NCBI GenBank assembly: GCA_006226495.1
Contig: SBGU01000054.1
Coordinates: 1-64,000 of the forward strand
Origin: Alphaproteobacteria bacterium
Lineage (GTDB): Bacteria; Pseudomonadota; Alphaproteobacteria; Sphingomonadales; Kordiimonadaceae
Reading direction: 5' to 3'
DNA: 64,000 nt
Shown: positions 42,954 through 54,328 of the stretch, piece by piece
Position numbering within the stretch: position 1 is the first letter of the stretch
How the letters are laid out: every line of letters starts with the position of its first letter
Made by a program: the position numbers and the translations under genes
The notes under the pieces: model-generated
What the model was told of the DNA's origin: nothing
The model's input: only the letters and a program-made list of their open reading frames with translations
Databases searched by the model: none

Positions 42954-44159
42954 TCATTGCACGGCGGCTGTCTTGCGGTTCAGCCAGGGGGCCGGATCAA
43001 TGGCCGATCCCTTGTGGCGCAGTTCCATATAGAGTTCGGTCGCGCCGTCCTTTGCCGCCATCGTGCCCACCGGTTCCCCGGTCAGCACCCATTGTCCCAC
43101 GACTCCGTACATCTCATCAAGTCCGGCAAGCAGGCTATGGTAGCCGTCGCCGTGGGATATGATCAACATCCGGCCGTACCCGAGGAACGGACCGGCAAAA
43201 ACAATCTGCCCGTCATAGGGCGCCACCACCTGTGCCCCCGCCCGCGCCTTGATGCGGATGCCACGGGTCACGCCCATGCCGTCCTTGGCGCCGAAGGCCG
43301 TTGCCACGCTGCCCGTGACCGGGAAGGGCAGGTTTCCCTTCGCATTCCCGATCGGTTTGCCGCCCGGGGCCGGTGTCGTCGGGATCGTCGGTTTCGGCTT
43401 GGGCAGCCTAGCAGCCATGGCTGCCAATTCCCGCTCCTTTGCGGCCTGCCGTTCCAGTTTGTCGATCAGTTCCTCAAGCGACCTGGCTTCGCGGGCGAAC
43501 TTCGCGAGGTTCTGGCTGGCCTTGTCCGATGCGGCCCGTGCTTCCCGTGCCTCTGCTTCACGCCTTTTCAGCAGTGAAGCAAGTTTGTCTTGACGATCTG
43601 TTAACTGTGCCAGGTTTATTTGCAGGCTCTGGCGTTCCGCCGCCAGGTTGGCCTGAATTGTTGCAAGCGCAACAAGTTCCGACTTCAGTTTATCGGCCCG
43701 GTCGTTGATGCGCGGCACCAGGGTGCTCATCAGGCTGGCGCTGCGGGCGGTCTTCAAGGCTTCCTGCGGCTGCAGGAAGGTGAAGGCCACCGGACGCTTG
43801 GACAGGCGCTCAAGCGCCGCCAGAAGGCCCAGAAGCTCGTGCCGGTGTACTTCCAGTTCCTGCTTTTTGGCCTCAGCCGCCGCGTTCAGGTCGTCAATTC
43901 GCTGTTCGATGCGCTCGACATTGGCTTCGGCCTGCCGGATATCGGCGGCAGCGGCTACCATGTCGCGCGACAATTGGCGCGCTTCGGCTTCCGCCTTCTG
44001 CCGTTCTTCCTCGCGCGCCTTTTTTTCGGCTTCGGTTTCGCTGATGGCCTTCTTGACCTCGCCAAGGCGGGCTTTGGCTTCGTCCGGATTTTCCTGTGCC
44101 TGAAGGCCGCCCGCGGTGGCGGCGGCAATCAGGACAGACAGGGCAAAACGGCGGATCAT
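42954..44159 (-). CDS. EnvC-like murein hydrolase activator (degenerate LytM)
   Basis: A 401-aa protein with a signal peptide (1-21), a long coiled coil (about 25-245) and a C-terminal M23/LytM domain (GVTRGIRIKARAGAQVVAPY, GYGRMLIISHGDGYHSLLAG, ELYMELRHKGSAIDPAPWL). The first zinc ligands of active M23 enzymes (HxxxD) are replaced in GIRIKA and the HxH is altered to ELR-type residues, as in EnvC, so it should activate amidases rather than cut peptidoglycan. The stop of gpmI's neighbour is 4 bp away, so it is co-transcribed with gpmI. Confidence 0.9.
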   Translation of the reverse strand: MIRRFALSVLIAAATAGGLQAQENPDEAKARLGEVKKAISETEAEKKAREEERQKAEAEARQLSRDMVAAAADIRQAEANVERIEQRIDDLNAAAEAKKQELEVHRHELLGLLAALERLSKRPVAFTFLQPQEALKTARSASLMSTLVPRINDRADKLKSELVALATIQANLAAERQSLQINLAQLTDRQDKLASLLKRREAEAREARAASDKASQNLAKFAREARSLEELIDKLERQAAKERELAAMAARLPKPKPTIPTTPAPGGKPIGNAKGNLPFPVTGSVATAFGAKDGMGVTRGIRIKARAGAQVVAPYDGQIVFAGPFLGYGRMLIISHGDGYHSLLAGLDEMYGVVGQWVLTGEPVGTMAAKDGATELYMELRHKGSAIDPAPWLNRKTAAVQ

Positions 44160-44163
44160 GGGG

Positions 44164-45747
44164 TCAGGCGGTGGCCTGGGCCTTCGGTGCTGTGCCGGTC
44201 GCCCGCACGCCGTCCAGAAGGCTGTGGCCGGTCATCTCGGCCGGCTGTTCGATCTGCATCAGCTCCAGCATCGTGGGTGCCATGTCGGCCAGGCGGCCAT
44301 CTCTGACGGCCATGTCGCTGTTCACCAGCAGCACGGGCACATCGAAGCTGGTGTGCGCGGTGTGCGGCTGGCCGGTTTCATGGTCCATCATCATCTCCAC
44401 ATTGCCATGGTCGGCGGTGATGAACATGGCGCCGCCCACCTGCTTGATCGCTTCCTCGAGCCGGCCCAGGCAGGTATCGATGGTTTCGACCGCCTTGATG
44501 GCGGCGGACAGCACGCCCGTGTGGCCGACCATGTCGGGGTTGGCGTAATTGACGATGATGGCACCGTATTTGCCGCTCTTGATGGCTTCAACCAGCTTGT
44601 CGGTCACTTCAGGCGCCGACATTTCGGGTTTCAGGTCGTAGGTCGCCACATCGGGCGACGGGATCAGGATGCGGTCTTCGCCGTCATACACGGCTTCCGA
44701 GCCGCCGTTGAAGAAGAAGGTCACATGCGCGTATTTTTCGGTCTCGGCAATGCGCAACTGGTTGATGTGATGGCGTGCGAGCACTTCACCCAGGCTGTTA
44801 CGAATTTCTTCCGACGGAAACAGGACGGTCAGGAATTCATTCAGCGCGCTGGAATATTCCACCATGCCGGCCTGGGCCGCGAACTTCACCGGTGCGCCAC
44901 GGTCGAAACCGTCGAAGGCGGGGTCGACAAGGGCGGTCAGGATTTCGCGGGCGCGGTCGGCGCGGAAGTTGGCCATCAGCAGGCCGTCGCCGTCCTTCAT
45001 GCCGGCATAATCGCCGATCGTGGTGGCGGCGACAAATTCGTCGTTTTCATCTGCGGCATAGGCGGCCTCGACCGCGGCGGTCAGGCTGTCTGCCTTGCGC
45101 AGGCCGGCGCCGTGCGCCATGGCATCATAGGCTTTTTTGACCCGGTCCCAGCGTTTGTCGCGGTCCATGGCCCAGTAGCGACCGGCGGCGGTGCCGATGG
45201 CGGCCAGCTTGGCGCCCGCGATCTTGCCTTCAAAATCCTTGATATAGGCCAGTGCCGACCGGGGCGGTGTATCGCGGCCATCCAGGAAGACATGCACCCG
45301 CACGGGCACACCGGCGTCCGACAGGATGTTCACGAGCGCGGCCATATGGTCCTGGTGGCTGTGCACACCACCGGGCGACAGAAGACCCATCACATGGGCG
45401 GTACCGCCCGATGCTTTCAGTTTTTCGGTAAAGGCCACCAGTTCGGCGTTTTTGGCCAGCGCACCCGTTGCCACGGCGTCATCGATGCGCGGCAGGTCCT
45501 GCATCACCACGCGACCGCCGCCCAGGTTCATATGACCGACTTCCGAATTGCCCATCTGGCCGTCCGGCAGGCCGACCGCAAGGCCGCTGGTCTTCAGCCA
45601 GGCGCGCGAGGCCGTGTCCCACAGGCGGCTGTAGACCGGGGTCCTGGCCAGCTTGATGGCATTGTCGGCACTGTCGTCGCGGTAGCCCCAGCCGTCGAGG
45701 ATACACAGGACTACGGGTTTCGGCGTTTTCGGGGTCTCGGTCGTCAT
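44164..45747 (-). CDS. gpmI: 2,3-bisphosphoglycerate-independent phosphoglycerate mutase
   Basis: A 527-aa enzyme: VVLCILDGWGYRDDSADNAI holds a metal aspartate, GQMGNSEVGHMNLGGGRVV the phospho-serine, then HSHQDHMAALVN, DGRDTPPRSALAYI, NFRADRAREI, ANPDMVGHTGVLSAAIKAVE and ITADHGNVEMM. Its two manganese ions and Ser nucleophile interconvert 3- and 2-phosphoglycerate in glycolysis. It lies 85 bp downstream of rlmH and directly ahead of the envC-like gene. Confidence 0.97.
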   Translation of the reverse strand: MTTETPKTPKPVVLCILDGWGYRDDSADNAIKLARTPVYSRLWDTASRAWLKTSGLAVGLPDGQMGNSEVGHMNLGGGRVVMQDLPRIDDAVATGALAKNAELVAFTEKLKASGGTAHVMGLLSPGGVHSHQDHMAALVNILSDAGVPVRVHVFLDGRDTPPRSALAYIKDFEGKIAGAKLAAIGTAAGRYWAMDRDKRWDRVKKAYDAMAHGAGLRKADSLTAAVEAAYAADENDEFVAATTIGDYAGMKDGDGLLMANFRADRAREILTALVDPAFDGFDRGAPVKFAAQAGMVEYSSALNEFLTVLFPSEEIRNSLGEVLARHHINQLRIAETEKYAHVTFFFNGGSEAVYDGEDRILIPSPDVATYDLKPEMSAPEVTDKLVEAIKSGKYGAIIVNYANPDMVGHTGVLSAAIKAVETIDTCLGRLEEAIKQVGGAMFITADHGNVEMMMDHETGQPHTAHTSFDVPVLLVNSDMAVRDGRLADMAPTMLELMQIEQPAEMTGHSLLDGVRATGTAPKAQATA

Positions 45748-45832
45748 GGTCTCGGTCCTACTGCTTGTCAGGCGGCAATATGGGCACTATCTCTCGCACC
45801 CTTCGGGGTGCAAAAATATGGCAAAAGCTCAA

Positions 45833-46294
45833 TCAATCCCGATGATAGGGATGGCCTGCGCCGATAGACCAGGCGCGGTAAAGCTGTTCGGCCAGCATCA
45901 CCCGCACCATCATGTGCGGCCAGGTCAGCGACCCGAAGGCCAGCTTCAGGTCCGCACGTGCGAGAATGCTGTCGTCAAGCCCGTCGGCACCGCCGATCAC
46001 ACAGGCAAGACTGTTAAAGCCTGCCGTTTGCCAGTCGTCAATTTTTTTTGCGAAATCACGGGATTTCAGGTCTTTTCCGTATTCGTCCAGCACCAGAAGC
46101 GCCGCGCCTTGCGGGATGGCGGCCAACAGCCTTTCGGCTTCACGCGCCTTGCGCTCGGCGGCATTGGCGGCCTGTTTCCGGATATCGATTTCGATGACGG
46201 ACGTCTTCCAGGGCAGGCGCTTCAGATACTGGTCCAGAAGTTCCTGTTCCGGTCCGCGTCCCATGCGCCCGACCGCGATGATGGAAACCTGCAC
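45833..46294 (-). CDS. rlmH: 23S rRNA (pseudouridine-1915-N3)-methyltransferase
   Basis: I favour GTG 46294 (153 aa, MQVSIIAVGRMGRGPEQELL), which fits the family start and follows AGGGAT at a good distance; ATG 46318 adds eight residues. ALLVLDEYGKDLKSRDFAKK, VIGGADGLDDSILARADLKL and GSLTWPHMMVRVMLAEQLYR form the SPOUT knot. RlmH methylates pseudouridine 1915 of assembled ribosomes. It is next to rsfS, as in most bacteria. Confidence 0.95.
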   Translation of the reverse strand: MQVSIIAVGRMGRGPEQELLDQYLKRLPWKTSVIEIDIRKQAANAAERKAREAERLLAAIPQGAALLVLDEYGKDLKSRDFAKKIDDWQTAGFNSLACVIGGADGLDDSILARADLKLAFGSLTWPHMMVRVMLAEQLYRAWSIGAGHPYHRD

Positions 46295-46388
46295 AACATT
46301 ATCCCTGCCGGGGCCCATGGCCCCGTTCTAGCTGCCCTGACGGCACCGGCACCCGTGTGGCCGGTGCGTGACCTGTTTGGCGTGTGGC

Positions 46389-46802
46389 TTAGTTCACCAC
46401 GTCATGGTCGTTCAGTTCGGTCGACCACATCTTGTCCAGGTTATAATAGTTGCGCACTTCCGGACGGAAGATGTGAACCACAACATCCGCAGCGTCGATC
46501 AGCACCCAGTCGGCCTGCTCAAGACCTTCGACCGAAATATCGCGGTGCCCAAGCGCCTTCAGGCCCTTGACCACATAGTCTGCCAGCGCCGCAACCTGAC
46601 GCTGCGAACGACCGCTCGCGATCACCAGATGGTCGGCGATGCTGGATTTACCTGCGAGGTTGATGGAAACAATGTCTTCAGCCTTATTGTCATCAAGGCT
46701 TTTGACGATGGATTTCAGAAGATCCTCAGTCGCGACGACGGAGGTGGTTTCAGTGACGCGGTGCGTCTCCGATGATGCGTGCAAGTAAAGCTCCTTTCTC
46801 AT
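46389..46802 (-). CDS. rsfS: Ribosomal silencing factor RsfS
   Basis: A 137-aa protein. After a variable N-terminus, LLKSIVKSLDDNKAEDIVSI, ADHLVIASGRSQRQVAALAD and DWVLIDAADVVVHIFRPEVR-NYY identify RsfS (Iojap). It binds L14 on the large subunit and blocks subunit joining during starvation. Its start overlaps the nadD stop by 4 bp, and rlmH follows. Confidence 0.95.
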   Translation of the reverse strand: MRKELYLHASSETHRVTETTSVVATEDLLKSIVKSLDDNKAEDIVSINLAGKSSIADHLVIASGRSQRQVAALADYVVKGLKALGHRDISVEGLEQADWVLIDAADVVVHIFRPEVRNYYNLDKMWSTELNDHDVVN

Positions 46803-47431
46803 GATCCCGTCGGCCAGTTCTTGCCCATCTGACCGCGAATCTGTGTGGCCGAAGCGGGGTGACGCGGTATGGTCACGAACGCCCAGGCCGGGGTTTCGGT
46901 TTGCTTAAGCTGTTGTACGGGCACCCGAAAACGGGAAAACTGCCGGACCAGACCGCCTGCAAACCCACGGATAGCATAGCCCGGACGGTCAAAAACCGCA
47001 ATGGGAACTGCCTTCACAATATCGCGCCAGCGGCCCCAATGGTGAAAGCTGGCCAGGCTGTCGGCGCCCATGACCCAGATAAACCGGGTTGCCGGCATCA
47101 ACCGCCTGAGCGCATCAATCGTGTCGGCGGTATAGCGTGTGCCCAGCCGGCGTTCGATATCGGTGACCACAAGGCGCGGATGATGCCCGACCTTGCCGGC
47201 GATGCTGCCAAACCGTTTGTCGAATTCGGCCATGCCATCATCGGTCTTCAGGGGGTTGCCGGGGGATACCATCAGCCACACGGCATCGACACCCAGATGC
47301 GCGAGCGCGGCCTTGGCCACATGCACATGCCCATCGTGCGCCGGGTTGAAGCTGCCGCCATAAAGCGCGACCGTGCGGCCACGCCAAAGCGCTGCTTCCT
47401 TCAGGATTCCGAGATTGGGGGCAGGGGACAT
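46799..47431 (-). CDS. nadD: Nicotinate-nucleotide adenylyltransferase
   Basis: A 210-aa protein. VALYGGSFNPAHDGHVHVAK is the (H/T)xGH nucleotidyltransferase motif, WLMVSPGNPLKTDD and FIWVMGADSLASFHHWGRW bind nicotinate mononucleotide, and SATQIRGQ near the end is the second ATP motif. It makes deamido-NAD in NAD synthesis. It overlaps rsfS by 4 bp and is 11 bp from proA. Confidence 0.95.
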   Translation of the reverse strand: MSPAPNLGILKEAALWRGRTVALYGGSFNPAHDGHVHVAKAALAHLGVDAVWLMVSPGNPLKTDDGMAEFDKRFGSIAGKVGHHPRLVVTDIERRLGTRYTADTIDALRRLMPATRFIWVMGADSLASFHHWGRWRDIVKAVPIAVFDRPGYAIRGFAGGLVRQFSRFRVPVQQLKQTETPAWAFVTIPRHPASATQIRGQMGKNWPTGS

Positions 47432-47442
47432 GGGCGTAGTCG

Positions 47443-48708
47443 TCAGGGCCGGGTCTGGCCGGTGCCATGCACCTGGTATTTGAAGCTGGTAAGCTGCTCG
47501 AGCCCCACAGGCCCCCGCGCATGGATGCGACCCGTGGCGATGCCGATTTCGGCGCCCATGCCGAACTCGCCGCCATCCGCGAACTGGGTCGAGGCATTGT
47601 GCATGACAATCGCGCTGTCCACTTCGGTCAGGAACTTGCGGGCGGCGATGGCATCTTCGGTGATGATGCTTTCGGTATGGCCGGACGAATGCGCGGCAAT
47701 ATGGGCGATGGCGCCGTCGATGCCGTCAACCATTGCTACCGACAGGATGGCATCCAGATATTCGGTGTCCCAGTCGGCATCGGTGGCGGCAAGTACGCGG
47801 CTGTCCATGGCCTGTACATCCTTGTCGCCGCGGATTTCGCAGCCTGCCGCGATTAGGGCGTCCAGAATGGCGGGCAACAGGTGTGCAGACTTGCGGTCCA
47901 CCAGCAAAGTCTCGGCGGCACCGCAGATGCCGGTGCGGCGCATCTTGGCATTCAGGGTAACGTCCAGCGCCTTTTTGGCGTCGGCACCCGCGTCGATATA
48001 GACATGGCAGATGCCTTCAAGGTGCGCGAACACCGGCACCCGGCTTTCCTTCTGCACCCGTTCAACCAGCGAGCGGCCACCACGGGGCACAATGATATCG
48101 ATCACGCCGGCCATGCCCAGCATTTCGCCCACCGCCGCCCGGTCGCGGGTCGGCACCAACTGGATGGCGTCTTCGGGCAGGCCGGCGGCCTTCAGGCCAG
48201 CGACCAGGCAGGCATGGATGGCGCCAGAGGAATGGAAACTTTCGCTGCCGCCCCTGAGGATTACGGCATTGCCGGCCTTCAGGCACAGGGCGCCGGCGTC
48301 GGCTGTGACATTCGGGCGGCTTTCGTAGATGACGCCGATCACGCCCAGCGGCACACGCACACGCGCGATATGCAGGCCGTTCGGACGGTCCCATTCGGCC
48401 AGGATGCCACCCACGGGGTCGGGCAGGCCGGCAATGGCTTCAAGGCCGTTGGCGATGGCATCAATGCGCGCCTCGTCCAGCATCAGCCGGTCCAGCATGG
48501 CGCCCGTCAGGCCCTTGTCGCGGCCAAAGGCCATGTCTTTTTCATTGGCGGCAAGGATGTCAGCAACACCGGCCCGCAGCGCGGCCGCGGCGGCGGTCAG
48601 TGCCAGGTTCTTGGCATCGGTGGACGCCAGCGCCAGCGCCTTGGCGGCAACACGGGCGCGGGCACCCATATCGGCCATCAGGGGGGCAATCTGTCTTGCA
48701 TCGTCCAT
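47443..48708 (-). CDS. proA: Glutamate-5-semialdehyde dehydrogenase
   Basis: A 421-aa protein with [60 protein letters not shown], the catalytic cysteine in [15 protein letters not shown] and [20 protein letters not shown]. It reduces glutamyl-5-phosphate to the semialdehyde with NADPH, the second step of proline synthesis. It lies 14 bp after proB, giving the usual proB-proA-nadD order. Confidence 0.97.
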   Translation of the reverse strand: MDDARQIAPLMADMGARARVAAKALALASTDAKNLALTAAAAALRAGVADILAANEKDMAFGRDKGLTGAMLDRLMLDEARIDAIANGLEAIAGLPDPVGGILAEWDRPNGLHIARVRVPLGVIGVIYESRPNVTADAGALCLKAGNAVILRGGSESFHSSGAIHACLVAGLKAAGLPEDAIQLVPTRDRAAVGEMLGMAGVIDIIVPRGGRSLVERVQKESRVPVFAHLEGICHVYIDAGADAKKALDVTLNAKMRRTGICGAAETLLVDRKSAHLLPAILDALIAAGCEIRGDKDVQAMDSRVLAATDADWDTEYLDAILSVAMVDGIDGAIAHIAAHSSGHTESIITEDAIAARKFLTEVDSAIVMHNASTQFADGGEFGMGAEIGIATGRIHARGPVGLEQLTSFKYQVHGTGQTRP

Positions 48709-48722
48709 TGTCGTCCCCTCCG

Positions 48723-49856
48723 TCAGATCAGGACCAGGTCGTCTCGGTGCACCAGCGCCGAACGCCCAGCATAGCCCAGAATGTCCTGGGCTTCGCTCAT
48801 TTTATGGCCCTTCAGCTTGCGGGTTTCCGCCGAACCATAGGAAATAAGCCCCTGGCCGACCGGCAGGCCGTCGGGGCCGGTGAAGGCAACAAGGTCGCCC
48901 CGCTCGAATGTACCGTCGACACGGGTGATACCGGCGGGCAGCAGGCTCGCGCCCTTTTTCAGGGCCGAAACGGCGCCGTCGTCCACATACAGGGTGCCCT
49001 TGGGGGCCATCATGCCCCTGATCCAGCGCTTGCGCACGGTCAGGGCATCAGTGCCGGCCCGGAACAGGGTTGCACGTTCGCCGCCGAACAGGCGTTTGAT
49101 CGGATGGTTGGCACCGCCGTTCATGATAACCATCGACGAGCCGCCGGCGAGCGCGATCTTGGCCGCCATCAGCTTGGTGATCATGCCGCCGGTGCCGACG
49201 GTTGTGCCGCCGGGCGGGCCGGCCATGGCCTCGATCTCGGGGGTGATGTCTTCAACGAGCGGCAGGAAACGCGCATCCGGGTTGTGGCGCGGGTCGCTGT
49301 CATAAAGCCCGTCGATGTCGGATAGAAGGATCAGCGCATCGGCACCGGCCATCTGGGCCACGCGCGCTGCCAGCCGGTCGTTGTCGCCAAAGCGGAGTTC
49401 GCTGGTGGCCACGGTGTCGTTTTCATTGATCACCGGCACCACGCCACGTTCCAGAAGCGCCTCGACCGTGTTGCGGGCGTTCAGGTAACGGGGCCGGTCT
49501 TCAAGATCGTGGATGGTCAGCAGCACCTGCGCAATGACGATATCATGGATATCGAACAGGGACTGGTAGGCTTGGGCGAGGCGAATCTGGCCAACCGCGG
49601 CCGCAGCCTGCGCTTCTTCAAGCCGCGCGGGGCGGCTGTCGAAACCCAGGGGCGCCATGCCCATGGCCACGGCACCGGACGAGACCAGGATAACCTGCGT
49701 GCCGCCGGCCATCAGGTCGGCGACATCTTCGGCCATCGCGGCGAGCCATTTTTTGCGAAGCTGGCGGCTGCCGCCTTCGACCAGCAGCGCGGACCCGATC
49801 TTGATGACAAGACGGCGGGCGGATTTGAGCGCGGCAAGGTCGGGCAGCAGGGACAT
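48723..49856 (-). CDS. proB: Glutamate 5-kinase
   Basis: The start is ATG 49856 (377 aa, [20 protein letters not shown]). The amino acid kinase domain ([60 protein letters not shown]) is followed by a C-terminal PUA domain (about 280-370). It phosphorylates glutamate in the first, proline-inhibited step of proline synthesis. It is 5 bp downstream of obgE, so co-transcribed. Confidence 0.97.
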   Translation of the reverse strand: MSLLPDLAALKSARRLVIKIGSALLVEGGSRQLRKKWLAAMAEDVADLMAGGTQVILVSSGAVAMGMAPLGFDSRPARLEEAQAAAAVGQIRLAQAYQSLFDIHDIVIAQVLLTIHDLEDRPRYLNARNTVEALLERGVVPVINENDTVATSELRFGDNDRLAARVAQMAGADALILLSDIDGLYDSDPRHNPDARFLPLVEDITPEIEAMAGPPGGTTVGTGGMITKLMAAKIALAGGSSMVIMNGGANHPIKRLFGGERATLFRAGTDALTVRKRWIRGMMAPKGTLYVDDGAVSALKKGASLLPAGITRVDGTFERGDLVAFTGPDGLPVGQGLISYGSAETRKLKGHKMSEAQDILGYAGRSALVHRDDLVLI

Positions 49857-49861
49857 GGCCT

Positions 49862-50929
<1,068 letters not shown>

Positions 50930-51025
50930 TCAGATCGCACCCGGCGTAGGAAGCGCCAGATGCGCCGGAAACGGCGATTTTTTCTTCAATATCGCAAAAG
51001 AGAAGCCCTGCATGAACCATGGCTT

Positions 51026-53209
51026 TCACTGGGCCGCGACCGAAAACTCCTTTTCCTGCGACTGGACCCTGTGAACATCGGCCAGGAAGCGTTTCACGAC
51101 CGATTCCAGGTCCTTGCTGCAGGTGCCAATCGACTCGGACGATGTGCGGACCTGCGCGGCCGAACTGCGGGTTTCGCCCGACAGGGTCTTGACCGCGGCT
51201 ACATGACGCGACACTTCCTGCGTGCCCAGGTGCGCTTCCTGCACATTGCGGGAAATCTCGCCGGTCGCGGCACCCTGTTCCTCGACCGCGGCGGAGATGG
51301 ACGTGGAAATCTCGTTCATATGTTCGATGATCGTGCGGATCGCCTGCACCGCTGCGGCCACATCGCCGGAAACCGACTGGATATTGCGCACATGGGTTGC
51401 GATATCGTCGGTTGCCCGCGCGGTCTGGGTCGCCAGCGCCTTCACTTCGCTGGCCACGACCGCAAAGCCCTTGCCGGCGTCCCCCGCACGTGCCGCCTCG
51501 ATGGTGGCATTCAGCGCCAAAAGGTTGGTCTGTTCGGCAATGTCGGTGATCAGCTTCACCACGTCGCCAATGCGGGCCGAGCTTTGCCCCAGGTTATCGA
51601 CGATTTCAGTGGCCTGGTTCGCCTTGCCGACCGCTTCTTCGGAAATGGTGCTCGATTCACTGACCTGCCGGCTGATTTCATTGATGGACGCAGTCAGTTC
51701 CTCAGCGGCGCTGGCGACCGTATGCACATTGGCGGCGGTTTCTTCCGCCGCACTTGCGGCGCCATTGCTGCGGTCGTCATTGCTGCGAGCATGACGGGTG
51801 ATGGTTTCCGCAGCTTCGTTCAGGTCCTGGCAGGCATGGCCGAGAAGTGCCATGGCCTCGCCGATACGGCTGTCGAAACTGGCTGTCAGGGCTTCAATCG
51901 CCTTGCCGCGTTCGACCCGCGCTTTCAGGGCTTCAGCTTCGCGCCGTTTCTCCTCGGCTTCGCGGGCCATTTTTTCTTTCATCGCCTGCTCGCGCTCGCG
52001 CTGTTGCTCGGCCATATCCAATAACGCCTTTTCTTCCAGCCGAATGCGTTCGAGCCCGCTTTGGCGGAAGGCCTCGACACTGTTGGCCATGCGGCCGACG
52101 GCACTGCCATAATCGGTAAAGGGCACCACCGTATCCAGTTTGCCGTCCGCCAGGGTCAGCATAATTTTTTCAAGTGTGCCGAGCGGGCGGTCGAGGCTGC
52201 GGTAAATGGCGAAACTGGCCAGCAGGACAAGGATCGAGCCGACAAGGGCCACAATGCCATAGGTCCAGTAGGTGCTGTCCGCTGCGTGCGCCCGCTCGGT
52301 CGCCTCGGCAAGGATGAAAGCATTGATCTGGTCCTCGACCGTCTTCATCAGGTCGATCTTGCGGGTAATTTCGTCGAACCATTCTGTCGCCGAAAAGGTC
52401 GTGGTGCCGACATTGCCCTGGGTCGCAAAGACATGGTCGCGCATTGCGGCGACATGCTGCACCGCGGGGCCGGTGACCGTGCTGTCGTACAAACGTTGCA
52501 GTTCGTCGGGCGCATAATCGCGGAACAGTTCAAGATAGGTTTGCTCAGCCTCGATAAGCTCGGTGAAACGCTTGAAGGTGGCCGGCGAAAAGGCGCCGGC
52601 TGCAAAACCTGCATTGCCCATGGCGCGTTCGAGACCAGACTTTTCCTTGGCTTCAAGGAAGCCGACATAGGAGGTAATCTGCCGGGCCAGTTCGGCGTCC
52701 GAGCTGGCACTTGCCATGGACTTTATGATGTCGAGAAGGGACGCGACGGTGGCGGTGTAGCGGTTCGCCATTTCGCCGACAGTCAGGCGCTTGCTATCGA
52801 CGCCGGCGCGTAAGGTGCGCAGTTCGCCAAGGTGCTGTTCCGCCTCGGACACCTTTGCAGCAAATGTCGGGTCGAGTTCATTTCTGTCCAGTGTGGCGAC
52901 GGCAGTGCGAAATTGCACGACGGCAATGTCGCTTTCGCCGATCTGGCTTGTCAGCAGTGACTTCAGGTCTTCGCGGCCCCCCGATCCCAGATAGCCGGCT
53001 GACCGACCGCGCTCTTTCTGAAGTTCGTGGGCAACAGTGCTGACCGCGGGCGCAAAGGCCGCAAGGTCCTTGATCTTGTTGGCTTCTACGTCGATCTGCC
53101 CGGCAAGCAGGACCTCGCGGACCGCCAGCAGGATCGCGACAATCAGGGGGACAAGGGCAAGAACAGCAATACGCACACCAAGGCTCAGGTCGTTAAGGGT
53201 CTTTTCCAT
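51026..53209 (-). CDS. Methyl-accepting chemotaxis protein with NIT sensor domain
   Basis: The start is ATG 53209 (727 aa), preceded by AGGAAG. Helix 1 (about 12-32) and helix 2 (about 316-338) enclose a periplasmic NIT (nitrate/nitrite-sensing) domain: [20 protein letters not shown] with its AGYLGSGG turn. A HAMP domain and a long coiled coil follow, then the signalling tip ([39 protein letters not shown]). No CheR/CheB tether is seen at the end. It probably steers motility or c-di-GMP-linked responses to nitrate-like ligands. It sits between rpmA and obgE. Confidence 0.9.
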   Translation of the reverse strand: MEKTLNDLSLGVRIAVLALVPLIVAILLAVREVLLAGQIDVEANKIKDLAAFAPAVSTVAHELQKERGRSAGYLGSGGREDLKSLLTSQIGESDIAVVQFRTAVATLDRNELDPTFAAKVSEAEQHLGELRTLRAGVDSKRLTVGEMANRYTATVASLLDIIKSMASASSDAELARQITSYVGFLEAKEKSGLERAMGNAGFAAGAFSPATFKRFTELIEAEQTYLELFRDYAPDELQRLYDSTVTGPAVQHVAAMRDHVFATQGNVGTTTFSATEWFDEITRKIDLMKTVEDQINAFILAEATERAHAADSTYWTYGIVALVGSILVLLASFAIYRSLDRPLGTLEKIMLTLADGKLDTVVPFTDYGSAVGRMANSVEAFRQSGLERIRLEEKALLDMAEQQREREQAMKEKMAREAEEKRREAEALKARVERGKAIEALTASFDSRIGEAMALLGHACQDLNEAAETITRHARSNDDRSNGAASAAEETAANVHTVASAAEELTASINEISRQVSESSTISEEAVGKANQATEIVDNLGQSSARIGDVVKLITDIAEQTNLLALNATIEAARAGDAGKGFAVVASEVKALATQTARATDDIATHVRNIQSVSGDVAAAVQAIRTIIEHMNEISTSISAAVEEQGAATGEISRNVQEAHLGTQEVSRHVAAVKTLSGETRSSAAQVRTSSESIGTCSKDLESVVKRFLADVHRVQSQEKEFSVAAQ

Positions 53210-53377
53210 AACCACTTCCTCAAAAGCCAGTTTCTACGTGTGTTCAATTTCTCCGGGTACTGCTACTAAAAATTACCTATGCGGTTAATTTAACAACCGG
53301 GTCTTAATTTATCCTAAAATTCGACCAATAGCGGTACGAAATAGTTGTCGCCTGCTGATAATTTCGGGGCTGAAATG

Positions 53378-53404
53378 AAAAAGGCGAGCCAAAGGCCCGC
53401 CTTT
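53378..53404 (-). terminator. Intrinsic terminator of rplU-rpmA
   Basis: Read on the minus strand, AAAGGCGGGCC pairs imperfectly with GGCTCGCCTTT and runs into TTTTT. It separates the ribosomal operon from the chemoreceptor gene. Confidence 0.8.
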
Positions 53405-53478
53405 ACATGATCCCGGCCCCCAAAAGGACGGGATGAATTCTTGTCCGTTTCGGGGCGCGCATGGCGCCCCGGCCCGGC

Positions 53479-53730
53479 TTAACCTTCGACGTGTACGAAG
53501 GATTTACCGCCTTTACCGCGGGTGAACTTCACAGCGCCTTCAACCAGCGCGAACAGGGTGTGATCCTTGCCCATGCCGACGTTTTCGCCCGGATACCATT
53601 TGGTACCGCGCTGACGCACGATGATGTTGCCCGGAATGACGGCTTCGCCGCCGAACTTCTTGACCCCGAGACGGCGGCCTGCGGTATCGCGGCCGTTACG
53701 GGAACTACCACCAGCTTTTTTGTGAGCCAT
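53479..53730 (-). CDS. rpmA: 50S ribosomal protein L27
   Basis: An 83-aa protein: [40 protein letters not shown] and [20 protein letters not shown] are diagnostic. Its N-terminal tail reaches the peptidyl-transferase centre. No cleavable leader, such as that of Firmicutes L27, precedes Ala-2. It follows rplU after 28 bp. Confidence 0.97.
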   Translation of the reverse strand: MAHKKAGGSSRNGRDTAGRRLGVKKFGGEAVIPGNIIVRQRGTKWYPGENVGMGKDHTLFALVEGAVKFTRGKGGKSFVHVEG

Positions 53731-53758
53731 TTGGTTACTCCTATTTCTTTAGGGCCGC

Positions 53759-54133
53759 TTATTCAGCAGCAGCTTCTTCGGTTTTCGCGGCTTTTTTGGC
53801 CGGAGCTTTTTTCGCCTTGGCGGCGCCGGCAATGCCGGTCACGCGCAGGACGGTGATTTCCTGGCGATGGCCTTTTTTGCGGCGGTAGTTCTGGCGACGT
53901 TTCTTTTTGAAGACGATGATCTTCTTGTCTTTTTTCTGCTCAAGCACGGTTGCGGTAACCGAGGCGCCAGCAACAAGCGGTTCGCCTACTTTAACGCCGG
54001 CTTCATCGCCAACCATGAGAACTTCTTCGAGGGTGATGGTTGCACCGGCGTCGCCCGCCAGCTTTTCAACCTTGATCACATCACCTTCGGCCACGCGGTA
54101 CTGTTTACCGCCGGTCTTGACGACTGCGAACAT
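53759..54133 (-). CDS. rplU: 50S ribosomal protein L21 with Lys/Ala-rich tail
   Basis: A 124-aa protein. [35 protein letters not shown] and [20 protein letters not shown] define L21 (usual core about 103 aa). About 20 extra residues ([20 protein letters not shown]) form a low-complexity tail, common in alphaproteobacteria. It binds 23S rRNA together with L20. A strong promoter lies 144 bp upstream. Confidence 0.96.
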   Translation of the reverse strand: MFAVVKTGGKQYRVAEGDVIKVEKLAGDAGATITLEEVLMVGDEAGVKVGEPLVAGASVTATVLEQKKDKKIIVFKKKRRQNYRRKKGHRQEITVLRVTGIAGAAKAKKAPAKKAAKTEEAAAE

Positions 54134-54276
54134 ATCCGTTCCTTTCTTCTACACGCCGCAGCAAACCGGGTGGGGCCAAGGACCCTGTGAAACTCCCACA
54201 CTTTGGGCGGTTTCCGCTGGCTTCTTACATAAAGCAAAAGGGCGGCAGGAACCGATTCCTTCCGCCAGTGGCGCGG

Positions 54277-54304
54277 AATATACGGATTGGAGCGGCAGAG
54301 TCAA
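54277..54304 (-). promoter_or_regulatory. Sigma-70-type promoter of rplU-rpmA
   Basis: On the minus strand TTGACT (54304-54299), a 16-nt spacer and TATATT (54282-54277) are close to consensus. The predicted leader to rplU is about 137 nt, long enough for an L21-type regulatory structure, though I did not identify one. Confidence 0.7.
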
Positions 54305-54328
54305 TGCCTAAGTGGGCCTAAGGTGCGT

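Noticed and set aside
45796-45811. Terminator between rlmH and gpmI (GCACCC-TTCG-GGGTGC)
   Set aside because: The hairpin has a stable TTCG loop, but no T-run follows in the transcribed direction.
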